Assembly (NCBI RefSeq): GCF_003289965.1
Contig: NZ_QMBQ01000012.1
Coordinates: 62,001 to 126,000 of the forward strand
Reading direction: 5' to 3'
Source of the DNA: Mesorhizobium atlanticum
Lineage (GTDB): Bacteria > Pseudomonadota > Alphaproteobacteria > Rhizobiales > Rhizobiaceae
DNA: 64,000 bases
A model generated the notes under the pieces. The model was not told the DNA's origin. It did not search any database and worked only from the letters and a program-made list of their open reading frames with translations. Every line of letters begins with the position of its first letter. Position 1 is the first letter of the stretch. Position numbers and translations under genes: made by a program. Of this stretch, positions 34,267-43,648 are shown one piece after another.

Positions 34267-35175
34267 TCAGTCCTTCATCTCGCGCCCGGTGAGCCGCAAG
34301 AAGACATCCTCGAGATTCGGCGGACGCTGCAAAAGGCGCAGACCAGCAACCCCACGCAGCTGCATGAGCACCTGCTCGGGATCGGGCGCATAGCAAAAGA
34401 GGGTTTCGCCGCTCAGCTCGATGCGCCTCGCGTATGGATTAACCAACGATCTCAGTTCATGCGGATTGCCGCCATAGACCTCGACCACCTGGCAGCCGAT
34501 CTGCTCGTCGATCAACGTGTGTGGTCGCCCTTCGGCGATCTTGCGCCCCTGCTCGAGTACGCACAGCCGGTCGCACAACCGCTCAGCCTCCTCCATGAAG
34601 TGAGTAGTCAAAAGTATCGTTTTGCCCTGCGCCAACAACGAACGCAGGCGTTCCCAGATCAGGTGGCGCGCCTGTGGATCGAGGCCAGTGGTCGGCTCGT
34701 CCATGACCAGGAGCTGCGGGTCATTAATCAGCGCACGGGCCAGCGTCAGGCGTCGCTTCATGCCACCGGACAGTTCGGCGACGCGCGCATCCGCCTTGTG
34801 TTCGAGGCGGGCGAACTCGAGCAGCGATGGGGTCGCCGCTTCGACCTCGCGTTTGCTCATGCCAAAGTATCGCCCGAACACCAGCAAGTTTTCACGTACC
34901 GTGAACCTGTGATCAAGGTTGTCGAACTGCGGGACCACGCCGATGCGTCCACGTGCCAAACGGGCGCGTGCCGGCACTGGCACGCCGAACACCGTGATCT
35001 TGCCTGCGTCAGGCGTTGCAATGCCGAGGAGCAGCCGTGTGATCGTGCTTTTGCCCGCGCCGTTCGGTCCCAGCAACCCCAAGCACTCTCCCGGTGCAAC
35101 GGTGAACGACATGCCGTCGACAACGACCCTTTTGCCATATGATTTTGTCACGCCGACAAAGTCGATTGCTACCAT
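34267..35175 (-). CDS. nodI: NodI, Nod-factor exporter ATPase
   Basis: 302 residues, ABC ATPase: Walker A GPNGAGKST near residue 36, signature LSGGMKRR, Walker B LLVMDEPTTGLDP and a switch histidine (LLTTHFMEEAERL). Partner of NodJ directly downstream. It starts ten bases after the nodU stop. Confidence 0.96.
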   Translation of the reverse strand: MVAIDFVGVTKSYGKRVVVDGMSFTVAPGECLGLLGPNGAGKSTITRLLLGIATPDAGKITVFGVPVPARARLARGRIGVVPQFDNLDHRFTVRENLLVFGRYFGMSKREVEAATPSLLEFARLEHKADARVAELSGGMKRRLTLARALINDPQLLVMDEPTTGLDPQARHLIWERLRSLLAQGKTILLTTHFMEEAERLCDRLCVLEQGRKIAEGRPHTLIDEQIGCQVVEVYGGNPHELRSLVNPYARRIELSGETLFCYAPDPEQVLMQLRGVAGLRLLQRPPNLEDVFLRLTGREMKD

Positions 35176-35185
35176 GGTCGCGCAC

Positions 35186-36895
35186 TCAAACCAGCGTAAG
35201 GGCGCCGTCGACTGGCGAGGGTTCAGTTGCGGGAGTTTTGGTCAATAGCACACCGTCGGACCATATGTGTTCAATTCGTCCCCAGTGGCAGGCTGCGGCG
35301 GCATCCGGAAAGAACCCACGTCCATGGTGGTTGGCACTCGTATTGCAAAGCAGCGGAATGCCCGTGAGTTTTTCATATTCGATGAGTAGCTCGGCCACCT
35401 TGTGCTCAGAGGTTCTGGAAACTGTCTGCAATCGCGCAGAACCGTCGAGATGCACGACAGCGGGGACTTGGTCCCGCCATTCCGCCCGTGTCTGGTGGTC
35501 GAACAACATGTAAGGATCCGGCGTTCCGGGGCTGAATATTTCCGGCGCGCGGTCCTCAAGGCAGATCGGTGCCACGGGGCGGAAGTGTTCGCGAAGTTTG
35601 ACGTCGTTGAGATAGTCCTTCATTTCCGGCGAAGTCGCGGCCGCGAGAATGCTTCTGCCACCCAGTGCCCGCGGTCCGAGCTCAGCGCGCCCGGTGAGGA
35701 AAATAACGGGTTTGTTGCTGGCGAGAATGGAAGCGAGTTCTCGCATGCTGCACGGTGCGGAGTCCCATCCGGAAGGGAGTTGGCCATCTAGCAGGGCCGG
35801 GCCGCTGTAAACCGACCATTCCAGAGGAACGAAGCCATCTTGCGCAACCATTGCGCTGCAAGCGGCACCGATTGCCGAGCCGCTGTCATTCGGAAAGGGG
35901 GGCACCCAGACAGCATCGAACAACCCCGTCTCGCGTAGGGCACTGTTCCATTTAATATTGAGACCGCAGCCGCCGGCGATACACAAATTTCGCGCACCCG
36001 AAAGATGTGCGTGCCGCTCCACAGCGGCCGCCATTTCGCTGACAAGGAGACGCTCGAGAAAAACATGAAAGGATGCAAGCACATCTTCGGGTGCCTGATC
36101 CAGCAATCGGAGCGCACTGGCTTCGAAGAAGTCATGCACGGCCGCAAGCGAAAGCTCCGCGCCGTTGATATCCGCGCTGTAACGACTGGCTAACTCTGTG
36201 TCGCCCGCAAAGCGCTTCTGGTACAGTTCCTGAAACACTGCCATGATGTCCTCATGGACCGACCCGAGTGCAATGTAGGCCATCAGCTTGCCGGCAATAC
36301 CTAGGTCCCAGTCGCGACCCGCCCGCTTATAAGGGCCGAAGTGATGGCCAGCAGCTGCGTAAAGATGGCCTATTACCGGGAACAGGCATTCCAGGAACCG
36401 GGCGCCGCGGCGTTCTACATAATAGAGGCGTGGAAAGATGCACCCGTCCCAGACCAAGCAGAATGCGGGTTGTCCGGTTTTGGCGAAAGGGCTGGTGCAG
36501 TATGCCGAAGTCACATGGCCGGTAACATGCGGGTAGCTTCTATAAGAGAAAAGCCGGCCATCGAGCATCAGGCCGGAGCCGTCGAGCGACGTGAGGAGGC
36601 CCTCGGCATGGCGTTCGACGTAGGGCGCCCCTTTGAGAGTGATGGGACCCATCCCGCTAAGGACCTGGAACTGCGACTCCACGTCGCCGTCCCAGCCGTC
36701 GATAACGAACTGATCTACGTCCCGCGGATCCAGACCGTGCTCCGCCAAGGCGGAGACAACTGACTCCAGATGGTCGATGGCTTGATATCGTCGGTTATTG
36801 TCCCGCTTCTCCTGTTCAATGCAAAAGACGAGTTTTCCGTCCTCGACAAGTGCAACCGCCCCGTCATGCGTCAGCTTGATACCACAAATGCGCAT
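35186..36895 (-). CDS. nodU: NodU, Nod-factor 6-O-carbamoyltransferase
   Basis: 569 residues of the carbamoyltransferase (NodU/CmcH) family. It adds carbamoyl to the non-reducing end sugar. Seen: opening MRICGIKLTHDGAVALVEDG, the ATP-binding segment NLCIAGGCGLNIKWNSAL, and the C-terminal YrdC-like part with GRAELGPRALGGRSILA. Full family length. It follows nodS after 13 bases. Confidence 0.96.
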   Translation of the reverse strand: MRICGIKLTHDGAVALVEDGKLVFCIEQEKRDNNRRYQAIDHLESVVSALAEHGLDPRDVDQFVIDGWDGDVESQFQVLSGMGPITLKGAPYVERHAEGLLTSLDGSGLMLDGRLFSYRSYPHVTGHVTSAYCTSPFAKTGQPAFCLVWDGCIFPRLYYVERRGARFLECLFPVIGHLYAAAGHHFGPYKRAGRDWDLGIAGKLMAYIALGSVHEDIMAVFQELYQKRFAGDTELASRYSADINGAELSLAAVHDFFEASALRLLDQAPEDVLASFHVFLERLLVSEMAAAVERHAHLSGARNLCIAGGCGLNIKWNSALRETGLFDAVWVPPFPNDSGSAIGAACSAMVAQDGFVPLEWSVYSGPALLDGQLPSGWDSAPCSMRELASILASNKPVIFLTGRAELGPRALGGRSILAAATSPEMKDYLNDVKLREHFRPVAPICLEDRAPEIFSPGTPDPYMLFDHQTRAEWRDQVPAVVHLDGSARLQTVSRTSEHKVAELLIEYEKLTGIPLLCNTSANHHGRGFFPDAAAACHWGRIEHIWSDGVLLTKTPATEPSPVDGALTLV

Positions 36896-36908
36896 AATAC
36901 TTCCTCGT

Positions 36909-37538
36909 CTAACGGAGGCAATTCGACAGATCCGGAGGCCGAACCGGACTCCGAAAACGGGCGAGCAAGCAGTCTTGGTTGGGGGTATCGCCCTGGCACT
37001 GCAGATGATCGACAGCGATCAACGTCTCGTTCAGCATTGCCATGACAGTCTCGGCACCAGCGGCGTGACCCCAGCGCCGACAAGCGGCATCACGAGCCGA
37101 TCCGAATACCAGGTGCCCCCCTGGCGCAAGCATCCGCGCAAGGTTGCGGATGGCAGCGCGCATCTCGGCTATACCGTTGAGGTAATACAAAACCTCCGCC
37201 ACGACGATCAGATCGAACGGTTCCTCAGTCGAGAACTGTTGGACATCGGAGACTACCCAGCTGATGTGCGGTAGCTCCTTCATCCTGCTGCGCGTTCGAT
37301 CAATCGCGCGCGGCACGATATCGATTACTGTGAGTCGTTGGCAATGGGGCGCTAGTCTTTCCGTGAACGCGCCTGCCGCACACCCGACTTCAAGTGCATT
37401 TGTGATGGATCCTTGCAAAAGCGACAGCCGGAGCATTTGCGTGTGACGCTCCCGCTCGAACGGATTGGCATCGAGCAGCCACGGATCGTCTGCGGCCAAT
37501 TCCCGATCCAACAATCGATGATTATTGTCCAGCTTCAA
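36909..37538 (-). CDS. nodS: NodS, Nod-factor N-methyltransferase
   Basis: 209 residues, SAM-dependent methyltransferase acting on the free amine of the non-reducing glucosamine after NodB. SAM motif I ALEVGCAAGAFTERLAP near residue 50; FDLIVVAEVLYYL and APGGHLVFGSARD follow. Chosen start is TTG 37538, behind GAGGT, giving the family opening KLDNNHRLLDRE; a TTG 24 bases upstream is possible. nodC ends 27 bases before the chosen start. Confidence 0.93.
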   Translation of the reverse strand: MKLDNNHRLLDRELAADDPWLLDANPFERERHTQMLRLSLLQGSITNALEVGCAAGAFTERLAPHCQRLTVIDIVPRAIDRTRSRMKELPHISWVVSDVQQFSTEEPFDLIVVAEVLYYLNGIAEMRAAIRNLARMLAPGGHLVFGSARDAACRRWGHAAGAETVMAMLNETLIAVDHLQCQGDTPNQDCLLARFRSPVRPPDLSNCLR

Positions 37539-37565
37539 GATTCGTCTACCTCGATAACGCAACCA

Positions 37566-38909
37566 TCATTCGTCGGAAGTCACCAGCACCGAACAATCCC
37601 GTGCAAGATGGCGCATACGATTCTGCACCGCATCTCCCGACAATATTGTAGTGCTTGATTCAGTGGTAAGGTTTGGGACAGGGCCCTGTTTGCCATCTTT
37701 AACTGCCACGGTGGCAGCGAAGTTGCGCGACAGCCAATCGCTGTTGCTCAACGTACACAACGCATAGGCTTTCAGGGGGAGTAAGAGAAAGACGTTGATG
37801 AATGTGTGGACAGAGAAACCTAAAAATCGAAGTTGGCGAGCACGAAGCGCCACCACGCCGCAGCGAACGATGGTCATGAATACAATCATCAGGACTGTCC
37901 CCCATGGCGCTGTGCCCATCAGTGCGAACTGAGCGAGGCCTGTTAGCACCGATAGGGCGAGTAGTAGCGGCCCGAGATTCTGTCCCACGACGTCCAATGT
38001 TAGAAAGCGGTCGAGGCCCGGTAGTAGATTCAGTGCCAGCCAAGTGTCCCGGAAAGTGCTGCGTGCCCAGCGGAGTTGTTGGCGCAGATATGGCCCCAGG
38101 CTATCTGGAACGACTGTTGCCGCGATGGCGTCCGGGACGTACTCAGTTCGAAGGCCTGCTTTCAGCATGAGAATCGTAAGATGGCGATCTTCACCAAAGT
38201 CGCTCGGCTTCCCTCGAAATGTTTGGGTCTCATACTGATCCAGCAGCAAAAGGAGTGCGGATCGACGGTACATGGCACACGGGCCGCAGCAGCACATTAC
38301 GGCGCCGAAGCGAGCCTGCGCTGCGCGTTCCTCGTTGCAAGCCAGCCAGTACTCCATATCGATCAATCGGGTCAGCCAGCTGTCGCTTCGGTTGCTGGCT
38401 GTCAACTGACCCATGGCTGCGCCGATCCCTGGATCTTGCATCTTCAGCGCAAGCTTTGTGACGACATTGGGCGCTAGCGTTGTGTCCGAGTCGACATTGA
38501 GCACCAAATCCCCTGATGAGCGGCGTATCGCGGCGATCTGTGCCTTACGCTTCCCGGCATTTTTGTGAAGCAGAATGAAGTTGAAATTCGGGTCGCGCGC
38601 GAAGCTCTGGTGAACGGGCGTAACAGCTTCCCGATTTCCAGAACCGTCATCAACTACATAGATTTGCAGTCTTCCGGCGTAGTCCTGGTTTGCAATCGAC
38701 GTGAGGCACTCGAAGAGTGTGCGCGGGTCCTCGTTGTAGCAAGGAATGATGACGTCCACGCTCGGCCAAAGGTCGGGACTGGCTAGGTTGTCCGAGACCG
38801 ATGATCCGTTTGCCGGCCGGGCATAAGTGGCCTGCATGCCCTTGTATGTGGTCGAGAGCAGCGCATAACACGAGATGGTGACAGTGCTGGCTGTGCCAAG
38901 AAGGTCCAT
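37566..38909 (-). CDS. nodC: NodC, chitooligosaccharide synthase
   Basis: 447 residues, membrane glycosyltransferase family 2 that polymerises the N-acetylglucosamine backbone. Seen: VDVIIPCYNEDP, VVDDGSG, NVDSDTTLAP, the acceptor/catalytic GED in FGEDRHLTI, and QQLRWARST near residue 280; hydrophobic segments lie at the N-terminus and in the last 140 residues. The length is near that of other NodC (413-486). It starts 16 bases after nodB. Confidence 0.97.
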   Translation of the reverse strand: MDLLGTASTVTISCYALLSTTYKGMQATYARPANGSSVSDNLASPDLWPSVDVIIPCYNEDPRTLFECLTSIANQDYAGRLQIYVVDDGSGNREAVTPVHQSFARDPNFNFILLHKNAGKRKAQIAAIRRSSGDLVLNVDSDTTLAPNVVTKLALKMQDPGIGAAMGQLTASNRSDSWLTRLIDMEYWLACNEERAAQARFGAVMCCCGPCAMYRRSALLLLLDQYETQTFRGKPSDFGEDRHLTILMLKAGLRTEYVPDAIAATVVPDSLGPYLRQQLRWARSTFRDTWLALNLLPGLDRFLTLDVVGQNLGPLLLALSVLTGLAQFALMGTAPWGTVLMIVFMTIVRCGVVALRARQLRFLGFSVHTFINVFLLLPLKAYALCTLSNSDWLSRNFAATVAVKDGKQGPVPNLTTESSTTILSGDAVQNRMRHLARDCSVLVTSDE

Positions 38910-38925
38910 GAGATCTTTGGTTCGT

Positions 38926-39585
38926 TCAGTGTTGTTGGGGAAGCGAGCGCACTGCGAAGCCGCGGTCGTGCAGTGCTGGAATTATACGCGACAGCGCCAT
39001 GATGGTTTGGCTTCGCAAGCCGGCGTCAGTGCCCGGCTTCATCTCACTAGGAGGACACCCGTCGTGCAAGAGCACGATCGCGCCAGGCCGGACGGAGGCC
39101 AGCACTGCATCGACGATTGCATCGACACCGGGTCTAAACCAGTCTCGCGGATCTGCCGACCAGTGGACAGCCGACAACCCAATGCTGGCCGCAGAGGCGA
39201 TCACTTGTTCGGTCCAGATGCCATAAGGAGCGCGCATGTACCGCACTGAGGCTCGAGGGCAGGCCGCTTTGATGGCTCTGTTCGCGTCGAAGATCTCACG
39301 CTGCACCGCGCCGGGTTCGCATTCGGAAAGATCAGGATGGGTCATCGTATGGTTAGCTACCTCGTGCCCTTCCGTAATCATTCGTTGGATTAGTGCTGGC
39401 TGGTCTGCCGCGTGCGCGCCAATGACGAAGAACGTCGCCGACACACGATGTTGCGCCAGCACGTCGAGCACCTTCGGTGTGCAAAACGGATGAGGGCCGT
39501 CGTCAAACGTTAAATAAACGCTAGGTTGGCCGGCACCGTTAGCGCACTCGCTGTTCACTTCGGACAAGCAGTCGAGGTGGCTCAA
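38926..39585 (-). CDS. nodB: NodB, chitooligosaccharide deacetylase (operon copy)
   Basis: 219 residues, carbohydrate esterase family 4, which removes the acetyl group of the non-reducing end. Metal and catalytic motifs: TFDDGPHP near residue 30, HTMTHPDL near 80, RAPYG near 117 and LLHDGCPP near 178. The chosen start is TTG 39585, which overlaps the nodA stop (TTGA) and gives the family length; the open frame upstream lies inside nodA. A second intact nodB is at 41372. Confidence 0.95.
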   Translation of the reverse strand: MSHLDCLSEVNSECANGAGQPSVYLTFDDGPHPFCTPKVLDVLAQHRVSATFFVIGAHAADQPALIQRMITEGHEVANHTMTHPDLSECEPGAVQREIFDANRAIKAACPRASVRYMRAPYGIWTEQVIASAASIGLSAVHWSADPRDWFRPGVDAIVDAVLASVRPGAIVLLHDGCPPSEMKPGTDAGLRSQTIMALSRIIPALHDRGFAVRSLPQQH

Positions 39586-40172
39586 AGCTCTGCTCCGTTC
39601 CGATCGATCATCGCGCCGGCCGGCCAATCGGAAATCGGACGTCCTACCGGCACGACGATGACGAGTGCGTCGTCTATGCGAGTGGGCGGTTTGTCGAGAA
39701 GCGCGGTTCGAAGGGTGGAGCGCACGCGAATGCCCGACTTGACGACCAGCAGACCGCCTCGCCCCAATCTTGCAACGTGCTTTTGCAACGCTGGCCGAAC
39801 CGTGCCGAAGCCGAATGGAACCCCGAGTTCCTGCAGCACGGGGAGCACGGCGCGAAATGAACTGCTGATACCGAGGCCTTCGAGATCCCGACGTATCCCG
39901 TACAATCCGAGTTCAGCCACTAACAGATCGGCCCCATCGATTTTAATGAAACGGCGCAGCAAGCCCATGTGTGCCGCAATACCGCTCGAGTCATAAGCGA
40001 TCGCACGGAACTCAGGTCTAGCTCCGGCCCAGCTTTGGCTGCCTTCGAACGGCTTGGCATTGAAGACCCCGGTCGGTCCGTAGGTCGTTCGAAAGAACTT
40101 GGCGAGTTCGACATGATCGGAAAGTGTCAACTCGTTTTCCCAGCACAGCTTCCACCGCACCTGAGAGCGCAT
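39582..40172 (-). CDS. nodA: NodA, Nod-factor N-acyltransferase
   Basis: 196 residues, exactly the usual NodA length, from the ATG behind GGAG. It attaches the acyl chain to the NodB-deacetylated oligosaccharide. Family blocks: QVRWKLCWENELTLSDH, GLLRRFIK, LLVAELGLYGIRRDLEGLGI, PFGFGTVRPAL and ISDWPAGAMIDRNGAEL. The frame extends 13 codons upstream, but the inner ATG is conserved. First gene of the long nod operon, about 225 bases downstream of nod box 2. Confidence 0.97.
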   Translation of the reverse strand: MRSQVRWKLCWENELTLSDHVELAKFFRTTYGPTGVFNAKPFEGSQSWAGARPEFRAIAYDSSGIAAHMGLLRRFIKIDGADLLVAELGLYGIRRDLEGLGISSSFRAVLPVLQELGVPFGFGTVRPALQKHVARLGRGGLLVVKSGIRVRSTLRTALLDKPPTRIDDALVIVVPVGRPISDWPAGAMIDRNGAEL

Positions 40173-40396
40173 ACAAAGACTCCATTTCTGATGCTTCCCG
40201 AGGGCACGCATTACGCGTTCGAAGCCGCGTGATTTGGTGCGAGTTCAGATGCTGTCGTCGGCGATCGCGATACCAGCCAATTGGACTGGCAGAACCTCGC
40301 ACGACGGGATTCCAGCGCTGATGGGCTCTCTCAAAACTCGCCGTCCTTCCTGAGCCCTACCCTTCATTTCGAGTTCCTAATGCAGCATCGCCGTCG

Positions 40397-40443
40397 ATTG
40401 GTAAAATCGATTGTTTGGATGGCAAATATTCATCTCGTGGATA
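40397..40443 (-). promoter_or_regulatory. nod box 2 (minus strand), promoter of nodABCSUIJHFM
   Basis: On the minus strand: ATCCAC, GATG, then ATCCAAACAATCGATTTTAC and CAATC, a near-perfect NodD-binding site. It lies about 225 bases upstream of nodA. Confidence 0.93.
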
Positions 40444-40453
40444 TGTGCGTCCG

Positions 40454-40560
40454 TGCGATTCAAGGGTCCTGACGCCGCCGCCGTGAGGTTCTGCGCGGCC
40501 AACGGAGCATTGTGCGCGACGAGCGGATTTGATCGCGACCGCCCTGAACCGGCGATGGAA
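40454..40560 (+). pseudogene. Remnant of a divergent nodD (5' end)
   Basis: A GTG 11 bases after nod box 2 opens VRFKG, matching MRFKG of the intact NodD. The intact nodD start is also exactly 11 bases from its nod box. After FKG about 50 bases of the gene are missing, then CCTGACGCCGCCGCC resembles the codons for NLTAAA of nodD, after which similarity fades. No open LysR gene remains. The following ~390 bases (to 40951) hold nothing recognisable. Confidence 0.6.
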
Positions 40561-40951
40561 ACCGACACGCTCATTCCCGCCACTGAGGGCGTGGCCACGG
40601 TGCAGAGGCCGGACGTTGTGCGAATTCATGCCGCGCCGTCAAAAGGAGGCTTGCACTGCCGGGGCTTCAGCAGCGCCCATCGCGGTCCCATCAGCAGGCA
40701 GAACATGAGTTCCTGCTCTCCGTGACGCGCCGTGACCGGCGTCTTGCCGGGGTGGCCGAGCACTGTGTGATTTATGGGCGGAAACTAGACTTCTCTACCG
40801 GTGCGGACTCTGCTGTGAGAGGCATCGCGTCGACCCTATCGCGCAAGCCCGGGAGCGCGTACGAGTGGTGAGCCGCCGTAGCGCCGGAATGCTTCTCGGG
40901 TAACTGCCGACGGTCGTGCAAGGTAAGGTGTACCCACGCGTCGCAATATCG

Positions 40952-41000
40952 ATCCACAGCGCGTATGGGATTTATCCAATCAATTCATTTTACTGATTTC
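40952..41000 (+). promoter_or_regulatory. nod box 3 (plus strand), upstream of the second nodB
   Basis: ATCCAC, GTATG, ATCCAATCAATTCATTTTAC, TGATTTC: a good nod box with a few changes. It lies about 370 bases before nodB2, with a nodA remnant between. Confidence 0.85.
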
Positions 41001-41185
41001 TCTGAATCCTGCATTCAGGTGATCGGACGTCCACGGCAAATTGAGAGTGATGCACAATCGGCTGCCGTTGAGAATCGGCTCTGAAGAGTTATTGCCAACA
41101 ATCGTGCCAACATCTTACGCACACGATATTCCTTTACCGTTTTACTAAGCTAGGCGCCGTCGACCCACCCATGACCGAAGTATAA

Positions 41186-41371
41186 TTGTACCCAATGCTG
41201 GTAGACCTGGAACAACGTGGCGCCCAATTCGAGTCGGGTCGACCCTTCAAAATGCGCGACCCGATTTGCCCCAAAGCGCAGCGAAGCCGCACTGTCGCCG
41301 TTACACCGGTTGAATGTTCAACGTCCGATTGGCCGGCCGGAGCAGCAATCGATCGGAACGGACCAGAACCA
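41186..41371 (+). pseudogene. nodA remnant (C-terminal part) before nodB2
   Basis: The frame ends SDWPAGAAIDRNGPEP, which is the NodA C-terminus (compare ISDWPAGAMIDRNGAEL in the intact gene), preceded by weak traces of the NodA middle. It has lost its stop through a small indel, so it now reads in frame into nodB2 and gives an apparent 281-residue fusion. The N-terminal two thirds of nodA are missing. Confidence 0.72.
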
Positions 41372-42031
41372 ATGATGCATTCTGACTGGTTATGGGACGT
41401 GCGCAGGGAGTGCGACGACTGCATCGGCCACCGCAGTATTTATTTGACTTTTGACGACGGTCCTCACCCGCTTTGTACACCGCAGATCTTGGATCTGCTC
41501 GCCGAACATCGGGTACCGGCGACGTTCTTCGTCATTGGCGCCTATGCCTTTGGCCAGCCGGAGCTAATTCAAAGAATGGTCGAGGAAGGGCACGAGGTAG
41601 GCAACCACACGATGACTCATCCGGACCTGTCTAGATGCGGGTTTGATGAAGTGCAGCGTGAAATATTTGACGCAAATGCGGCTATTATGATGGCTTGCCC
41701 TCAAGCGTCAGTTCGGCACGTGCGCGCGCCATACGGGAGCTGGACCGAAGAGGTCTTTGCCGCGTCGGCCATCGCTGAACTGGCGGCCATCAAATGGTCG
41801 GTTGATCCGAGCGACTGGTCTCGCCCCGGGGTGGACACGATCGTCGATGCGGTCCTGGAATCGGCGAAGCCCGGCGCAATCGTACGCTTGCACGACGGGT
41901 GTCCTCCCGACGAGTTGATAGGCGTATCCGGTGCAGGTCTGCGCGATCAGACGGTCACGGCGGTCTCCCGTCTCATCCCTGCTTTACTTGAGCGCGGATA
42001 TCAAATCCGCTCGCTTCCTCATTTTGATTGA
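41372..42031 (+). CDS. nodB: NodB, second intact chitooligosaccharide deacetylase
   Basis: 219 residues from ATG 41372 (a second ATG follows at once). All family 4 esterase motifs are intact: TFDDGPHP, HTMTHPDL, RAPYGSWTEE and RLHDGCPPDE. It is clearly diverged from the operon copy, so it is an old duplicate or a separate acquisition rather than a recent copy. It is served by nod box 3 and no other intact nod gene follows it. It may be functional, but the leader contains a decayed nodA. Confidence 0.9.
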   Translation: MMHSDWLWDVRRECDDCIGHRSIYLTFDDGPHPLCTPQILDLLAEHRVPATFFVIGAYAFGQPELIQRMVEEGHEVGNHTMTHPDLSRCGFDEVQREIFDANAAIMMACPQASVRHVRAPYGSWTEEVFAASAIAELAAIKWSVDPSDWSRPGVDTIVDAVLESAKPGAIVRLHDGCPPDELIGVSGAGLRDQTVTAVSRLIPALLERGYQIRSLPHFD

Positions 42032-42189
42032 AACGTACCGCTGGCTGACTCCGCGCTTTGACCGCTGCGATCTACGCCAGAGCATTCGCGACGGGGTTTT
42101 CACGCAGCGATGACTTTCGTCATACACCTTAGTCGGGGCGTTCGGGCCGCCTTCCGCGGCGCGCCTGTTGCGTCGCCGGCGCTGAGGAA

Positions 42190-42511
42190 AGGGGGAGCGC
42201 AGGCGAGTGCGCGACAGAGAGGTCGCCAGGAACTGGCGAGTGAACCTCGCAACGGTCTGTGCATCGCATGCCGAACCGAACCGAAGGCAATGGCACACAA
42301 TCGTCCTAGGTACGTATCGAATAGCCTCCCCCGAGACCTCAAACCCTGGGCACGCCCCATACAGCGCTGGCGGCGCCACCAGGAGATCGACCATGCCAAG
42401 TTTGGTGAAACGACGCAGGCCCACTCGATGCTCGGCCTCCTCCAACCTGAGAGCGCCGCAAAGACTTCCCTCCGTCGCAGTTTGCCGAAGCCCGCATTGT
42501 AGTCGAGGCAA
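42190..42511 (-). pseudogene. Third nodA copy, decayed
   Basis: Minus-strand frame with GLRRFTKLGMVDLLVA, ALYG, and further traces of the NodA segment around FGFGTVR in a shifted frame. N-terminus missing and frame broken. It lies downstream of the degraded nod box 4 and divergent from nodD, the classic nodD-nod box-nodA layout. Convergent to nodB2. Confidence 0.65.
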
Positions 42512-42662
42512 TGGCCCTCAAAGACGTGTCATCCCTATATGATGCTGGTCGCTCGTACGCGGGACCTCGGAGCGGATCTCGGGCCGGAGCTAATGAGCTC
42601 CGGGCCGTCGCCTGCTTCTTTTTGCCGCCCCTATTTGATTTGCAAATCCAGCGTCTCGTGAC

Positions 42663-42708
42663 ATTGGTAAAATCTATTGGTTGGGCGGTGTGCATCCATG
42701 CGCTAAAT
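42663..42708 (-). promoter_or_regulatory. nod box 4 (minus strand), degraded, between nodD and the nodA remnant
   Basis: On the minus strand GATG then CCAACCAATAGATTTTACCAAT. The 3' half is well preserved, the ATCCA 5' part is lost (reads ATTTA). It lies 11 bases from the nodD start, so it may serve nodD autoregulation more than any gene on the other side. Confidence 0.75.
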
Positions 42709-42718
42709 TGGAATAGGA

Positions 42719-43648
42719 ATGCGGTTTAAGGGTCTCGATCTGAATCTCCTCGTCGCTCTCGACGCTCTGATGACTGAGCGTAACCTGACAGCGGCGGCTC
42801 GCAGTATCAACCTCAGCCAACCAGCCATGAGCGCGGCTGTGGCCCGGCTACGCGGCTATTTTGGCGATGAGCTTTTTACAATGAGAGGCCGTGAACTCGT
42901 CCCGACACCGCGAGCCGAGGCGCTCGCCTCGCCGGTTCGCGATGCACTGCTGCACATTCAGGTTTCGGTTATTTCCTGGGACGAATTTGATCCAAGAAAA
43001 TCCGAACGCTGTTTCAGGGTTATGCTTTCGGATTACATGACGATCATTTTCTTTCAGAAGATCATTGATCGTGTTGCGCGCGAAGCTCCGTTCGTGAGCT
43101 TCGAACTCCTGCCTCTATCTGACGATGTGCAAGAGCTTTTCCGACGCGACGGCGCCGATTTTCTAATACTCCCCGAATTGTTCTTGTCTAACGATCATCC
43201 AAAAGCGAAGCTTTTCGAAGATACACTCGCCTGTGCAGGCTGTCGGACAAACAAGGAACTGTCGAGAAAGCTCTCATTCGAGAAATATATGTCGATGGGC
43301 CACGTAATGGCCAGATTCGGACGTTCGCTCAGGCCATCCATTGATGAGTGGTTTTTGCTTGAGCATGGCCTCAAGAGGCGTGCCGAGGTGGTCGTGCAGG
43401 GGTTCAGCCTAATCCCCCCGATGCTACCGGGCACCAGTCGCATTGGGACCATGCCCTTCAGACTGGTTGAGCATTTCGCAAAAACGCTACCGCTGCGCGT
43501 CGTCGAACTTCCGCTCTCGTTGCCAGCGTTCACCCTGGCGATGCAGTGGCCTGCGCTTCACAATGGCGACCCGGCAAGCATCTGGATGCGGAAGATTTTG
43601 CTGGAGGAGGCATCTCGCCTGGCGCCATCGACGAAGGCTACCGCATGA
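42719..43648 (+). CDS. nodD: NodD, LysR-type flavonoid-responsive activator
   Basis: 309 residues. N-terminal winged helix-turn-helix LDLNLLVALDALMTERNLTAAARSI with QPAMSAAVARLR, then a LysR inducer domain with the NodD pattern FDPRKSERCFRVMLSDYMT. It binds nod boxes and activates them with host flavonoids. It is the only intact nodD in this window. Position next to a nod box is standard. Confidence 0.96.
   Translation: MRFKGLDLNLLVALDALMTERNLTAAARSINLSQPAMSAAVARLRGYFGDELFTMRGRELVPTPRAEALASPVRDALLHIQVSVISWDEFDPRKSERCFRVMLSDYMTIIFFQKIIDRVAREAPFVSFELLPLSDDVQELFRRDGADFLILPELFLSNDHPKAKLFEDTLACAGCRTNKELSRKLSFEKYMSMGHVMARFGRSLRPSIDEWFLLEHGLKRRAEVVVQGFSLIPPMLPGTSRIGTMPFRLVEHFAKTLPLRVVELPLSLPAFTLAMQWPALHNGDPASIWMRKILLEEASRLAPSTKATA

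Noticed and set aside
41186..42031. A genuine NodA-NodB fusion protein
   Set aside because: Only the NodA C-terminus is present and is itself decayed; the fusion arises from loss of a stop codon. nodB2 is taken to start at 41372.
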